This document shows positions 1 through 6,284 of a stretch of 6,284 nt of DNA, one piece after another. This DNA comes from Lentisphaerota bacterium (GTDB lineage Bacteria > Verrucomicrobiota > Kiritimatiellia > RFP12 > UBA1067), in assembly GCA_015061765.1 (NCBI GenBank), contig SUVZ01000231.1:1-6284 (forward strand), read 5' to 3'. A program made the translations under genes and the position numbers. The notes beneath the pieces were generated by a model that did not search any database, was not told where the DNA came from, and saw only the letters and a list, made by a program, of their open reading frames with translations. How positions within the stretch are numbered: position 1 is the stretch's first letter; each line of letters opens with the position of its first letter.

Positions 1-213
1 GGCTTTGCGCTTGCGGAAGGTGGTGTCATCGACATAGTGAACGCGCCGGAGACTGGGGACTTCATGGTAGATGTCGATTTCACCGGCATCAGTCTGCCGT
101 CCATCTATTCGGTGCTCGTGAACGGCGAGACGACAAAGAGGAAGAAAATCATTTCCCCGGATGGCCGCAGGATCACTGTTATGGCAGACGGCTTAGTAAT
201 CACGTTTCGCTGA
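1..213 (+). CDS. C-terminal fragment of an unidentified protein (5' end outside the window)
   Basis: Frame 1 is open from the first base to a TGA at 211-213, giving the last 70 residues of a protein that starts upstream of the window. I do not recognise the family. The fragment alternates short hydrophobic beta-strand-like stretches (GGVIDIV, GDFMVDVDF, IYSVLVNG, RITVMADG, LVITFR) with Gly/Asn/Asp turns and one basic patch (TTKRKK). It has no cysteine and no transmembrane segment. This looks like a terminal beta-sandwich of a secreted protein, which would fit the large secreted enzyme that follows, but the fold is inferred from residue pattern only. The next gene begins 47 bases downstream on the same strand with no evident terminator between, so shared transcription is likely. 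Confidence is good that it is coding and low for any function. Confidence 0.7.
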   Translation, partial: GFALAEGGVIDIVNAPETGDFMVDVDFTGISLPSIYSVLVNGETTKRKKIISPDGRRITVMADGLVITFR

Positions 214-235
214 CAAGATCCGGGTATATGTTTAG

Positions 236-265
236 GATAAAGAAAATGGAGATAAAGAAAATGGA
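236..265 (+). repeat. Perfect 15-bp tandem duplication over the start of the large gene
   Basis: Bases 236-250 and 251-265 are identical copies of GATAAAGAAAATGGA. The unit is 15 bases, exactly five codons, so the reading frame is preserved and the longest translation reads IKKMEIKKMD. Each copy contains an ATG (246 and 261), and each ATG has a purine-rich Shine-Dalgarno-like tetramer upstream: AGGA at 234-237 and GGAG at 248-251. The second GGAG is created by the junction of the two units. The duplication therefore doubled the translation initiation signal of the gene. It is short and could be recent slippage. Confidence 0.9.
248..251 (+). promoter_or_regulatory. Ribosome binding site deciding the start of the large gene
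   Basis: GGAG at 248-251 lies 9 bases before the ATG at 261. The ATG at 246 has AGGA at 234-237 with an 8-base spacer and is the second choice. The ATG at 228 has no convincing Shine-Dalgarno sequence ahead of it (the preceding bases read CCGGGTAT). The next gene in the window uses AGGAG, so purine-rich sites of this type are plausible in this genome. The start at 261 also gives the most compact signal peptide. Confidence 0.55.
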
Positions 266-3200
266 CAGCATCATCAATCGTGTTCTGCGTTTCGCCGCCG
301 TGGCGGCCATGCTGGCGGTTTCGCTTTCAGGTGTTGCCGATGAGCCGCTTGTACGCGAAGATTTTGAGTTTGACGGGATGACGGGCATCCTGGGATGGTC
401 AAAGCCATATATTGCGAACGGCGAGGGCATAGCCGATCTGACCGGAGAGACCGGGCCTGGCGGGAAGAACGTCGTACGCGTTGCAGGCAAGGCCGAAAGG
501 ATTGCGTTCTACGCACCTGGCATCACGCTTGTTCCCGGCGAGCCGTACCGTCTTGCGGCGCTTGTGCGAACGAAGGGTCTCCCATCCGGCAAGGCGAGAA
601 TGATTATCGTTGACCGCGACTGGAAAAGATTTGCGGAAGTGGAGATACCTGCTGATACAGGCGGGAAGTGGATACAGATTGAGGGTGTGCGGCCAGCGCC
701 TAAATCCGTGAATCCTAAGAAATCCATCTACAGCTTTGGATTCGAGGTGTTTGAGATAGGCGATGGGGCGTATCTTGACATCTGCGCCCCTGTGTTGGAG
801 CCAAAGAGCGAGAAGGCCAGAAAGGGATCCGCGACTGTCGTCAAGGCCACTCCACTTGTCGGACGCATAGTTCCCGTGGAGCCGCTGATGTCCGAAGTGG
901 ATGCCGATACGGGCATGATACGCTTTCTCGCGAACTTCAACACCAACGGCTGCGAATTCGTTGCGATGGTGGACGGTAAGCATCCGCTCGGTCTCCCGAT
1001 CGCGGAGGGGCGGCACGAGGTCAACATAAAGTGCGTCGAGACGAGTACGGGCAAGGTTCGTTGCGAGAACACGTATCCATTCATCGCGAAAAAGAAGCGA
1101 CCGCAGCAGGTTGTCGGGCGCAGGCTGAACAACTTCGTAACGGAGGTTATTAACACGGAACTCAGGAATGGTGAGTACACCTTTACGAATCCACGCATAG
1201 GACAGGTTTTCATCGGATTCGACAAGCCATACGAGAAGGCCAAGGCATACCTTTCTGGCAAGATGGCGCCTGTGATCACATACAGGCGCGATGAACCTTC
1301 GGAGACGATACGTACGCTAAAGCCGGGTGACTATACGCTCAAGGTGGATGGCGCGACTGGCGGTAGGCTGCGAGTCCATCTCATAAAGCCGCTGAATGTG
1401 AATTGCGACCTGTCCGCTTCGCCGGAAAGCGGGCTTACGAACGGGACGATGAAGTTGGGGTGGGATTTCTTCCGCAAGGCAGTTCTGCCTTCATGCGGAC
1501 GGGCGGAAATGGCCATGAACTCGCCGGAAGTTTGGACGGCACGCCGCAGGGCACGCATCTACCCTGAATTGATGGCGCGCGGCAAGGAACTAAATGCGCG
1601 CACTGGAGTAGGGCCGACGAAGCACGAGGAGCTTGCAGACAGGAAATTCATCTACAGCAAGCTGCGTGGGCGTAAGCAGTACCAGGAGGGCTATCCCTTG
1701 ATCTGGGACGAGTTCGGTCTTCATGCGTCAGCGAGGGACCTCAACGTGTCCGGCGAGGAGATGTGGGAACTTGCCAACGAACTCAAGCCGAACGGGATTT
1801 CGGCGGACTTCTTCGGCATATTAGGCAGGCCGCTCAAGGACTATTCGCCGGTGGTCGCGCTTATTTCGGGCATCATCAACTCTGGGCGTGGCACGGGGAT
1901 GCTGATGAGCGAGTCGTATTTGCGGGCGTTGCCGAACATCTCGGATGTCGACGGGCAGATTGACGGAATCATCACGAACATGCAGAGCCTTTCGGCGATG
2001 ATGCCAGAGGCCGGCAAGCGCATAATGCATCTGTTGAACGGATTCGAGAGGGTAGGCAGCTGGACGAGCCACATATCGCCTGCCGTCAACGAAAAGGTGC
2101 TTCTCGACCATTGGATACACAGGATGGCGACGGAACCTGCGTTTGCGGACGTCGGCGGACTCTCAACCACGACGCCCGGCTGCGGCGAGGAGATACTGCG
2201 CTGGCAGGCGTTGATCATGCACCACTACGGCATCCTCGGACGGACGGATTCGCTCGCCGAGGCGAGAGGATGGAAGTACAACCCGGAGACGGTGAGGGAT
2301 GGCGACTTCGGTGAAGGATTCAGGCATTGGAATGTGTGTGCGGCTGAGGCTGGTTCCGTGACGAACATGGTTCGGAAGGGCTTTGCGAAAGACATCCAGA
2401 GGCGCGTAAGCGCCGACATTTGCGACGGGGACCATTTTGCGCTTCTCACGCGCAGCGCCAAGGGGCCTAACAAGGTCTCTCAGAAGATCAGGAATCTCAG
2501 AAAGGGGGAGTGGTACATCCTTGAGTTCGCATCCTCCGACTATGCGAACGTTCTTGCGCCGCGCACGTCGAAGGACGAGGAGCCGCAACTGTGGGCGGAG
2601 GTGAAGGGGATGCCGTTCGACAGCCGCTACTCATCCTTCACCATGGCGCCTCGGGGGGTGAACAACTGGGCGCTTCCCCAGAAGCGGTGTGCTGTCCGCA
2701 CGCACCGTTACGTATTCCGTGCGACAGCGGAGGAGGCGGAGGTGGCGATCTCCGACTGGAAAAGCGATATGGAGCCTGGCGGACCGATCGGACGACGCTC
2801 CACGCTGAACTACATATCGGTGAACCCTTACTATCTGCCTTCCGGGAATGAACTGGAGTACCGTTGCGACTATAATGTGATGGCGTTCGGCGCAAAAGGT
2901 GACGGGAAGACGCTTGACACGGCGGCTATTCAGGCGGCCCTTGACGCATGCGCGAAGACCGGTGGCACGGTGATGGTTCCGAAGGGGACTTATCTCACGG
3001 GCACGCTCGTCATGGGTAGTGAAACCACGTTATTCCTCGAAAAGGACGCTGTGCTGCTTGGCAGCCCCAACCTTTCCGACTATGCGGCTGACGATGTCTA
3101 TCCAGGAAGCCACGGCTCCGTAAAGGAGGGATGGAGCGCGAAGCATCTAATCGTGGCGTTCAACGCGAGGAACGTAATCCTGGCGGGCTTTGGAACGATC

Positions 3201-5375
3201 AGTGGCAACGGCGCGGCCTTCATGGGGGAGAATGTCGGCGCCGGCGTCATCGGCTGGCGCAAGGGACGCTGCTATGGCAAGGGGCGCAGGGCAGACTGCA
3301 ACAGGCCTGGACAGCAGATAGTTTTCGTCGGATGCGAGAACGTACGCATTGAAGGAGTGACGTTCAGAGACATGAACTGCTGGACTTGCCTGATACATGG
3401 TTGCGTTGACGTTATGATCAGGAACGTGATTGTGCGAAATAACATTCTGTACCTCAACACGGACGGCTTCGACATCGATTCTTCCCGCAACGTGCTTATA
3501 ACGGGTTGCGACATCGAGACGGGGGATGACGCATTTGCCATACGCGGCGACAACGGCAAAAACCTGTACGATGGCGCCCCTTCCCGTATTTGTGAAAATA
3601 TCGAGATCTCCAATTGCGTCTGCACGGTGCAGGCCTGCGGAGTGCGCATCGGCGTAGGGGGTGGCGAGATTAGGAACGTGACGGTGAGGGACATCGATAT
3701 CAAGTCGGCGGGGACAGGGCTTTTCGTCCAAAACTGCTACGGTTGGCGGCAGCAGAAGGGCGTTGACATATCGAACTTAAAGTTCTCAGACATCCGCATC
3801 CGCGATGCCGGAAGGGCTATCGCAGTAGCGGCCAACAGCATATACTCCAAGGCAAAGCTTGAGAATATTTCGTTCGAGCGCATCGATGCAGAGGCGTTTT
3901 CGCCTATAGAGGTTTTTGGCGGCGGCGAGACGAAGCCGGACAACATCAGCTTCCGCAATGTGAAGTTTCGCATGACGCCTCTTCCGCCGAACCTCTCGTA
4001 TCCTCGGTCAAATCCGGTGATAGTTGAGTGCGCAGGAAAGGTGACATTCGAGAATTGCGACATGGTCGGCATGGAGGAAGCGGATCCGTCAATCGCAGTG
4101 TCACACGAACTCGCCAGACGCGCTGCGAATCCGCCCAAGTCTGTCGTAAATGGCTTCAATACGCTGACAATAGATGTCACCGAAGAGCAGGCACGGAGTA
4201 CTCCGTCCGTCGCGAAGAAATATCCTGCCGACCTTAAGGCTGGCAAGCGATACAGGGTGTCGTACTTCGTGACGGGCCATGACATCCATCAGCTCATTGA
4301 CCGAGGCTCTGCGTCTTCTGTTGCATGGGCCAACGGGGGAATGACTCTCGGCTCCACGGGATACCGCATGGTTGGCACGTTCAAGAAGACGTTGCAGTCT
4401 TACGAGTTTGACGTTCCCGATCCGCTGCCCGAGAACTTCAGGCCCGAAGTGGAGCTCAGGCTCATCGGTGCATACGGCAAGGCGGTATTCGAGGGCCTTG
4501 TTGTTGAGGAGGTCTCCGGAAAGGCTGTATTGTCGTCAGCCTCCGGTGACGGCGACGGGATCGAGTATGTCGCGCACGCCGGCGAGGAGTTCTACGCGCC
4601 CGGGCATTCCGTCGCCGCCTACCGCTGTGCGGTTGAACACGGGCTCGACTACATAAAGATGGATCTCCGCGAAACCAAAGACGGCGAGATCGTGCTGCAG
4701 CACGACGCCGATCTGAAGGCCTTTTTCGGCTGCGATTGGAAAATCAAGCGGCATACGCTCGCGGAAATACGCGCGAACTGCCGCTATAAGTTCCGCCCAG
4801 GGCGCGTGGCGGGGTACAACGACTGGACCAACGATACGATTCAGACGTACCGCGATGGCTTGAAGTGGGGCGCGAAAATGAAGCGGGGAATCTGGCTGGA
4901 CTTCAAGGACTTCAATCCCAATCTGGTCGAGAAGGCCCTCGCGATGGCGGGGGAGGCGGGGATACCGCATTCCCGCATAATAGTGGGCACGTGGAGCCAG
5001 CCGGCGCTCGCCTACCTGAATAAGCACCATCCGGACATCCGCCGCGTCGCGCACACTTACGTAAGGCCGAAGGAGCAGGGATACGCCACTAACCTTGCCA
5101 AAGGCCGAACGTTCGCGAACGAAGACGAGCTTCTGGCGGCGCTTCTCGAAGCGAAGGAGCGGCTGGGACTCTACGGGCTGAACATGCCGTCCGGTTCTGT
5201 CAAGCGTGCGGGGCGCGGCGTGATATACGACACGCCTCCGGGGTTCGTCAAGCGACTTCAGTCAAATGGTTTGTGGGTATCAATGTGGTTCGTGCATAAC
5301 GCAGACATCGGCGCACGATGGAGGTCCGAAGGCGCGAACGCGTTTGTCACAAACTGCAAAGCCAACACAAAATAG
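261..5375 (+). CDS. Giant secreted multidomain protein: CBM-like modules, TIM-barrel-like region, GH28-like beta-helix and C-terminal GDPD-type domain
   Basis: Length is 1704 aa from ATG 261; ATG 246 or 228 would add 5 or 11 residues. Residues 1-26 form a Sec signal peptide (basic MDSIINRVLR, Ala/Val/Leu core, likely cleavage at GVA|DE), so it acts outside the cytoplasm. Domains in order: CBM-like beta-sandwich (28-183); beta-rich module with LNNFVTE (289) and FTNPR (308-312); TIM-barrel-like region (about 395-662) with IWDEFG (481-486) and SES (550-552); second CBM-like sandwich (674-858); GH28/pectate-lyase-3-type beta-helix (871-1272), opening with FGAKGDG (876) and carrying NTDGFD (1066) and GDDAFAIR (1088); third beta-sandwich (1295-1418); Ser/Gly/Asp linker; GDPD-type domain (1436-1704) with HAG (1439), D1468, HD (1481) and WLDFK (1545-1549). 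GH28 enzymes hydrolyse polygalacturonan-like glycans and GDPDs cleave phosphodiesters. Both sites are altered here: the GH28 His and RIKT are missing, and GDPD Glu ligands are replaced. The family-level calls for the last two catalytic-type domains are fairly secure; substrate and activity are unknown. Confidence 0.9.
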   Translation: MDSIINRVLRFAAVAAMLAVSLSGVADEPLVREDFEFDGMTGILGWSKPYIANGEGIADLTGETGPGGKNVVRVAGKAERIAFYAPGITLVPGEPYRLAALVRTKGLPSGKARMIIVDRDWKRFAEVEIPADTGGKWIQIEGVRPAPKSVNPKKSIYSFGFEVFEIGDGAYLDICAPVLEPKSEKARKGSATVVKATPLVGRIVPVEPLMSEVDADTGMIRFLANFNTNGCEFVAMVDGKHPLGLPIAEGRHEVNIKCVETSTGKVRCENTYPFIAKKKRPQQVVGRRLNNFVTEVINTELRNGEYTFTNPRIGQVFIGFDKPYEKAKAYLSGKMAPVITYRRDEPSETIRTLKPGDYTLKVDGATGGRLRVHLIKPLNVNCDLSASPESGLTNGTMKLGWDFFRKAVLPSCGRAEMAMNSPEVWTARRRARIYPELMARGKELNARTGVGPTKHEELADRKFIYSKLRGRKQYQEGYPLIWDEFGLHASARDLNVSGEEMWELANELKPNGISADFFGILGRPLKDYSPVVALISGIINSGRGTGMLMSESYLRALPNISDVDGQIDGIITNMQSLSAMMPEAGKRIMHLLNGFERVGSWTSHISPAVNEKVLLDHWIHRMATEPAFADVGGLSTTTPGCGEEILRWQALIMHHYGILGRTDSLAEARGWKYNPETVRDGDFGEGFRHWNVCAAEAGSVTNMVRKGFAKDIQRRVSADICDGDHFALLTRSAKGPNKVSQKIRNLRKGEWYILEFASSDYANVLAPRTSKDEEPQLWAEVKGMPFDSRYSSFTMAPRGVNNWALPQKRCAVRTHRYVFRATAEEAEVAISDWKSDMEPGGPIGRRSTLNYISVNPYYLPSGNELEYRCDYNVMAFGAKGDGKTLDTAAIQAALDACAKTGGTVMVPKGTYLTGTLVMGSETTLFLEKDAVLLGSPNLSDYAADDVYPGSHGSVKEGWSAKHLIVAFNARNVILAGFGTISGNGAAFMGENVGAGVIGWRKGRCYGKGRRADCNRPGQQIVFVGCENVRIEGVTFRDMNCWTCLIHGCVDVMIRNVIVRNNILYLNTDGFDIDSSRNVLITGCDIETGDDAFAIRGDNGKNLYDGAPSRICENIEISNCVCTVQACGVRIGVGGGEIRNVTVRDIDIKSAGTGLFVQNCYGWRQQKGVDISNLKFSDIRIRDAGRAIAVAANSIYSKAKLENISFERIDAEAFSPIEVFGGGETKPDNISFRNVKFRMTPLPPNLSYPRSNPVIVECAGKVTFENCDMVGMEEADPSIAVSHELARRAANPPKSVVNGFNTLTIDVTEEQARSTPSVAKKYPADLKAGKRYRVSYFVTGHDIHQLIDRGSASSVAWANGGMTLGSTGYRMVGTFKKTLQSYEFDVPDPLPENFRPEVELRLIGAYGKAVFEGLVVEEVSGKAVLSSASGDGDGIEYVAHAGEEFYAPGHSVAAYRCAVEHGLDYIKMDLRETKDGEIVLQHDADLKAFFGCDWKIKRHTLAEIRANCRYKFRPGRVAGYNDWTNDTIQTYRDGLKWGAKMKRGIWLDFKDFNPNLVEKALAMAGEAGIPHSRIIVGTWSQPALAYLNKHHPDIRRVAHTYVRPKEQGYATNLAKGRTFANEDELLAALLEAKERLGLYGLNMPSGSVKRAGRGVIYDTPPGFVKRLQSNGLWVSMWFVHNADIGARWRSEGANAFVTNCKANTK

Positions 5376-5378
5376 GAG
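5374..5378 (+). promoter_or_regulatory. Ribosome binding site overlapping the upstream stop codon
   Basis: AGGAG at 5374-5378 shares its first two bases with the TAG stop of the large gene (5373-5375). It lies 6 bases before the ATG at 5385, a good distance. The ATG at 5379 directly abuts the motif with no spacer and is unlikely to be used, although it is in the same frame. The arrangement fits translational coupling of the two genes. Confidence 0.75.
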
Positions 5379-5384
5379 ATGGAC

Positions 5385-6275
5385 ATGTTTGTCAAAAAGT
5401 TAATGATATTGGCCGCATTAGTGCTGACTGGATCTGTATGTCTCGCTGTAACATCTGTAGACGGATGTGAAAAGTTCGTCATGCGGCCCATCTGTAAGCA
5501 GGGCTATCACGGATCGGACGCCCCAGGCGTGCCAGGCAACTCGCTCCAGGCGTTCAAGCTTGCGTGGGAGAAGGGTGCGCGGCTGATCGAGACGGACTGC
5601 CACATGATAAATGGTGGGCGGATAATTCTTGTTCATGACCGGAAGGTGCTGGAGAGGCTTTCCGGCGAAAAGCTGCAGCGGCCCATCAAGGAGCTCACAG
5701 TGGCAGATGTCGCGCGCATCGACATCGGTCGGTTCAACAAGGCGGACAAACCTGTCCACATGCCGTATCTGGAGGAGATGTTTGCGACCATGCCGAAGGA
5801 CGCGGTTGCGCAGTGCGAACTCTGCGGCTATTCGAAAACGTTCGCCGACACCTTCGATGCGCTTCGCGTCAAGGCGGGGCTTTCGGAGACGAACATAGTC
5901 ATCTCCGGCGCGGGCGGCGACAAACTCGCTGACTTCCACCGTCGCTACCCGAAGTACCGCACGCTCTGGCTCACCAGTGGATTCCTCAAGGAGAAGGATC
6001 TCTCCGCTGCGATCGACAAGACGATAGCGCAGGCGAAGAATAAGGGGATCGACATAGTCTGCCCAAGGGCGCTCACGGCGAAGGCGGTGGGTCTTTCCCT
6101 CGCCGACGCGGAGAGGTTCCGTGCGGCGGGCTTGGAGTTCCGCATATGGGGCGTGAACGATGCAGAGCTGTTCGCATATGCGAAGTCGCTTAAGGTGGCG
6201 GTGTTCACCTGCGCAAAATGGGAGGAGGCATTTGAGTGGGCGAAATCGTATCCTGACGTGGAGATACGCCCGTAG
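5385..6275 (+). CDS. Secreted glycerophosphodiester phosphodiesterase (GDPD) family protein
   Basis: This is 296 aa from ATG 5385, a usual size for a single-domain GDPD; ATG 5379 would add two residues but lacks RBS spacing. Residues 1 to about 21 form a signal peptide (MFVKK, then a hydrophobic core ending near VCLA|VT). No proper lipobox precedes the cysteine, so a soluble periplasmic or secreted protein is more likely than a lipoprotein. The GDPD TIM-barrel landmarks align without gaps through the first motifs: H42 (position of the HRG His, here HGS), PGNS at 50-53 (for PENT), E69-x-D71 (metal ligands), H84-D85 (second His motif), E145 (third metal ligand) and a C-terminal WGVND at 255-259 matching the family's WTVN strand. 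Family members hydrolyse glycerophosphodiesters to an alcohol and glycerol phosphate with a divalent metal. The loss of Arg in HRG, the PENT change and the missing Lys two after E145 suggest a divergent substrate. It follows the GDPD-type fusion by 9 bases, implying a linked role. Confidence 0.88.
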   Translation: MFVKKLMILAALVLTGSVCLAVTSVDGCEKFVMRPICKQGYHGSDAPGVPGNSLQAFKLAWEKGARLIETDCHMINGGRIILVHDRKVLERLSGEKLQRPIKELTVADVARIDIGRFNKADKPVHMPYLEEMFATMPKDAVAQCELCGYSKTFADTFDALRVKAGLSETNIVISGAGGDKLADFHRRYPKYRTLWLTSGFLKEKDLSAAIDKTIAQAKNKGIDIVCPRALTAKAVGLSLADAERFRAAGLEFRIWGVNDAELFAYAKSLKVAVFTCAKWEEAFEWAKSYPDVEIRP

Positions 6276-6284
6276 GATAGGCGG

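Noticed and set aside
228..260. Longer start of the large gene at ATG 228
   Set aside because: No Shine-Dalgarno sequence precedes it, and it would lengthen the basic N-region before the signal peptide core. It stays possible because the frame is open.
214..260. Promoter in the gap before the large gene
   Set aside because: The 47 bases contain no convincing -35/-10 pair, and most of the gap is the duplicated start region. Transcription from upstream is simpler.
399..1016. 205-codon open frame on the minus strand
   Set aside because: It lies wholly inside the large + strand gene, has no signal or recognisable motif, and is the kind of antisense frame that GC-rich coding DNA produces by chance.
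2730..2750. GGA/GGC-rich run resembling a simple repeat
   Set aside because: The run simply encodes an Ala/Glu/Val stretch of the second sandwich domain and has no regular period.
3147..3731. 194-codon open frame on the minus strand opposite the GH28-like domain
   Set aside because: The + strand frame here carries clear family motifs (NTDGFD, GDDAFAIR). The antisense translation has no coherent domain pattern.
5418..5939. 173-codon minus-strand frame opposite the GDPD gene
   Set aside because: It is antisense to well-supported catalytic motifs, and its translation is Arg/His/Leu-rich with no recognisable fold.
6276..6284. Possible RBS of a further gene after the last stop
   Set aside because: Only nine bases (GATAGGCGG) remain. 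They are purine-rich and resemble the earlier stop/RBS overlap, but no start codon is visible, so no call is made.

Overview
The window is GC-rich, densely coding DNA from a bacterium. It holds three co-directional genes on the + strand, probably one operon: the 3' end of an unidentified gene (1-213), a very large secreted multidomain protein (261-5375, 1704 aa from the preferred start), and a small secreted glycerophosphodiester phosphodiesterase (GDPD)-family protein (5385-6275, 296 aa). Giant secreted proteins that mix beta-sandwich modules, a TIM-barrel-like region and a right-handed beta-helix suggest a polysaccharide-degrading member of the PVC group (Kiritimatiellota, Lentisphaerota or Verrucomicrobiota). 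This is inferred from protein style; no taxonomic marker is present.

The large protein reads, in order: Sec signal peptide; carbohydrate-binding-module (CBM)-like beta-sandwich; a beta-rich module with an LNNFVTE...FTNPR signature; a TIM-barrel-like region; a second CBM-like sandwich; a GH28/pectate-lyase-3-type beta-helix; a third beta-sandwich; a Ser/Gly/Asp linker; and a GDPD-type domain. The GH28-like domain keeps the three family aspartates but lacks the canonical His and RIKT motifs. The fused GDPD domain keeps both catalytic-type histidines but has Lys and Asp where metal-binding Glu residues are expected. The next gene encodes a free GDPD-family protein that keeps the Glu/Asp/Glu metal set. 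Both GDPD-type proteins replace the usual PENT motif with PG(N/H)S.

The two complete genes are tightly linked: the Shine-Dalgarno sequence of the second overlaps the stop codon of the first. A plausible joint role is extracytoplasmic attack on an unusual, perhaps phosphodiester-decorated, glycan. That is inference; the substrate cannot be read from the sequence. The start region of the large gene carries a perfect in-frame 15-bp tandem duplication that yields two RBS/ATG pairs. No RNA gene, mobile element, CRISPR array or convincing terminator was seen, and there is no non-coding stretch over 50 bases.
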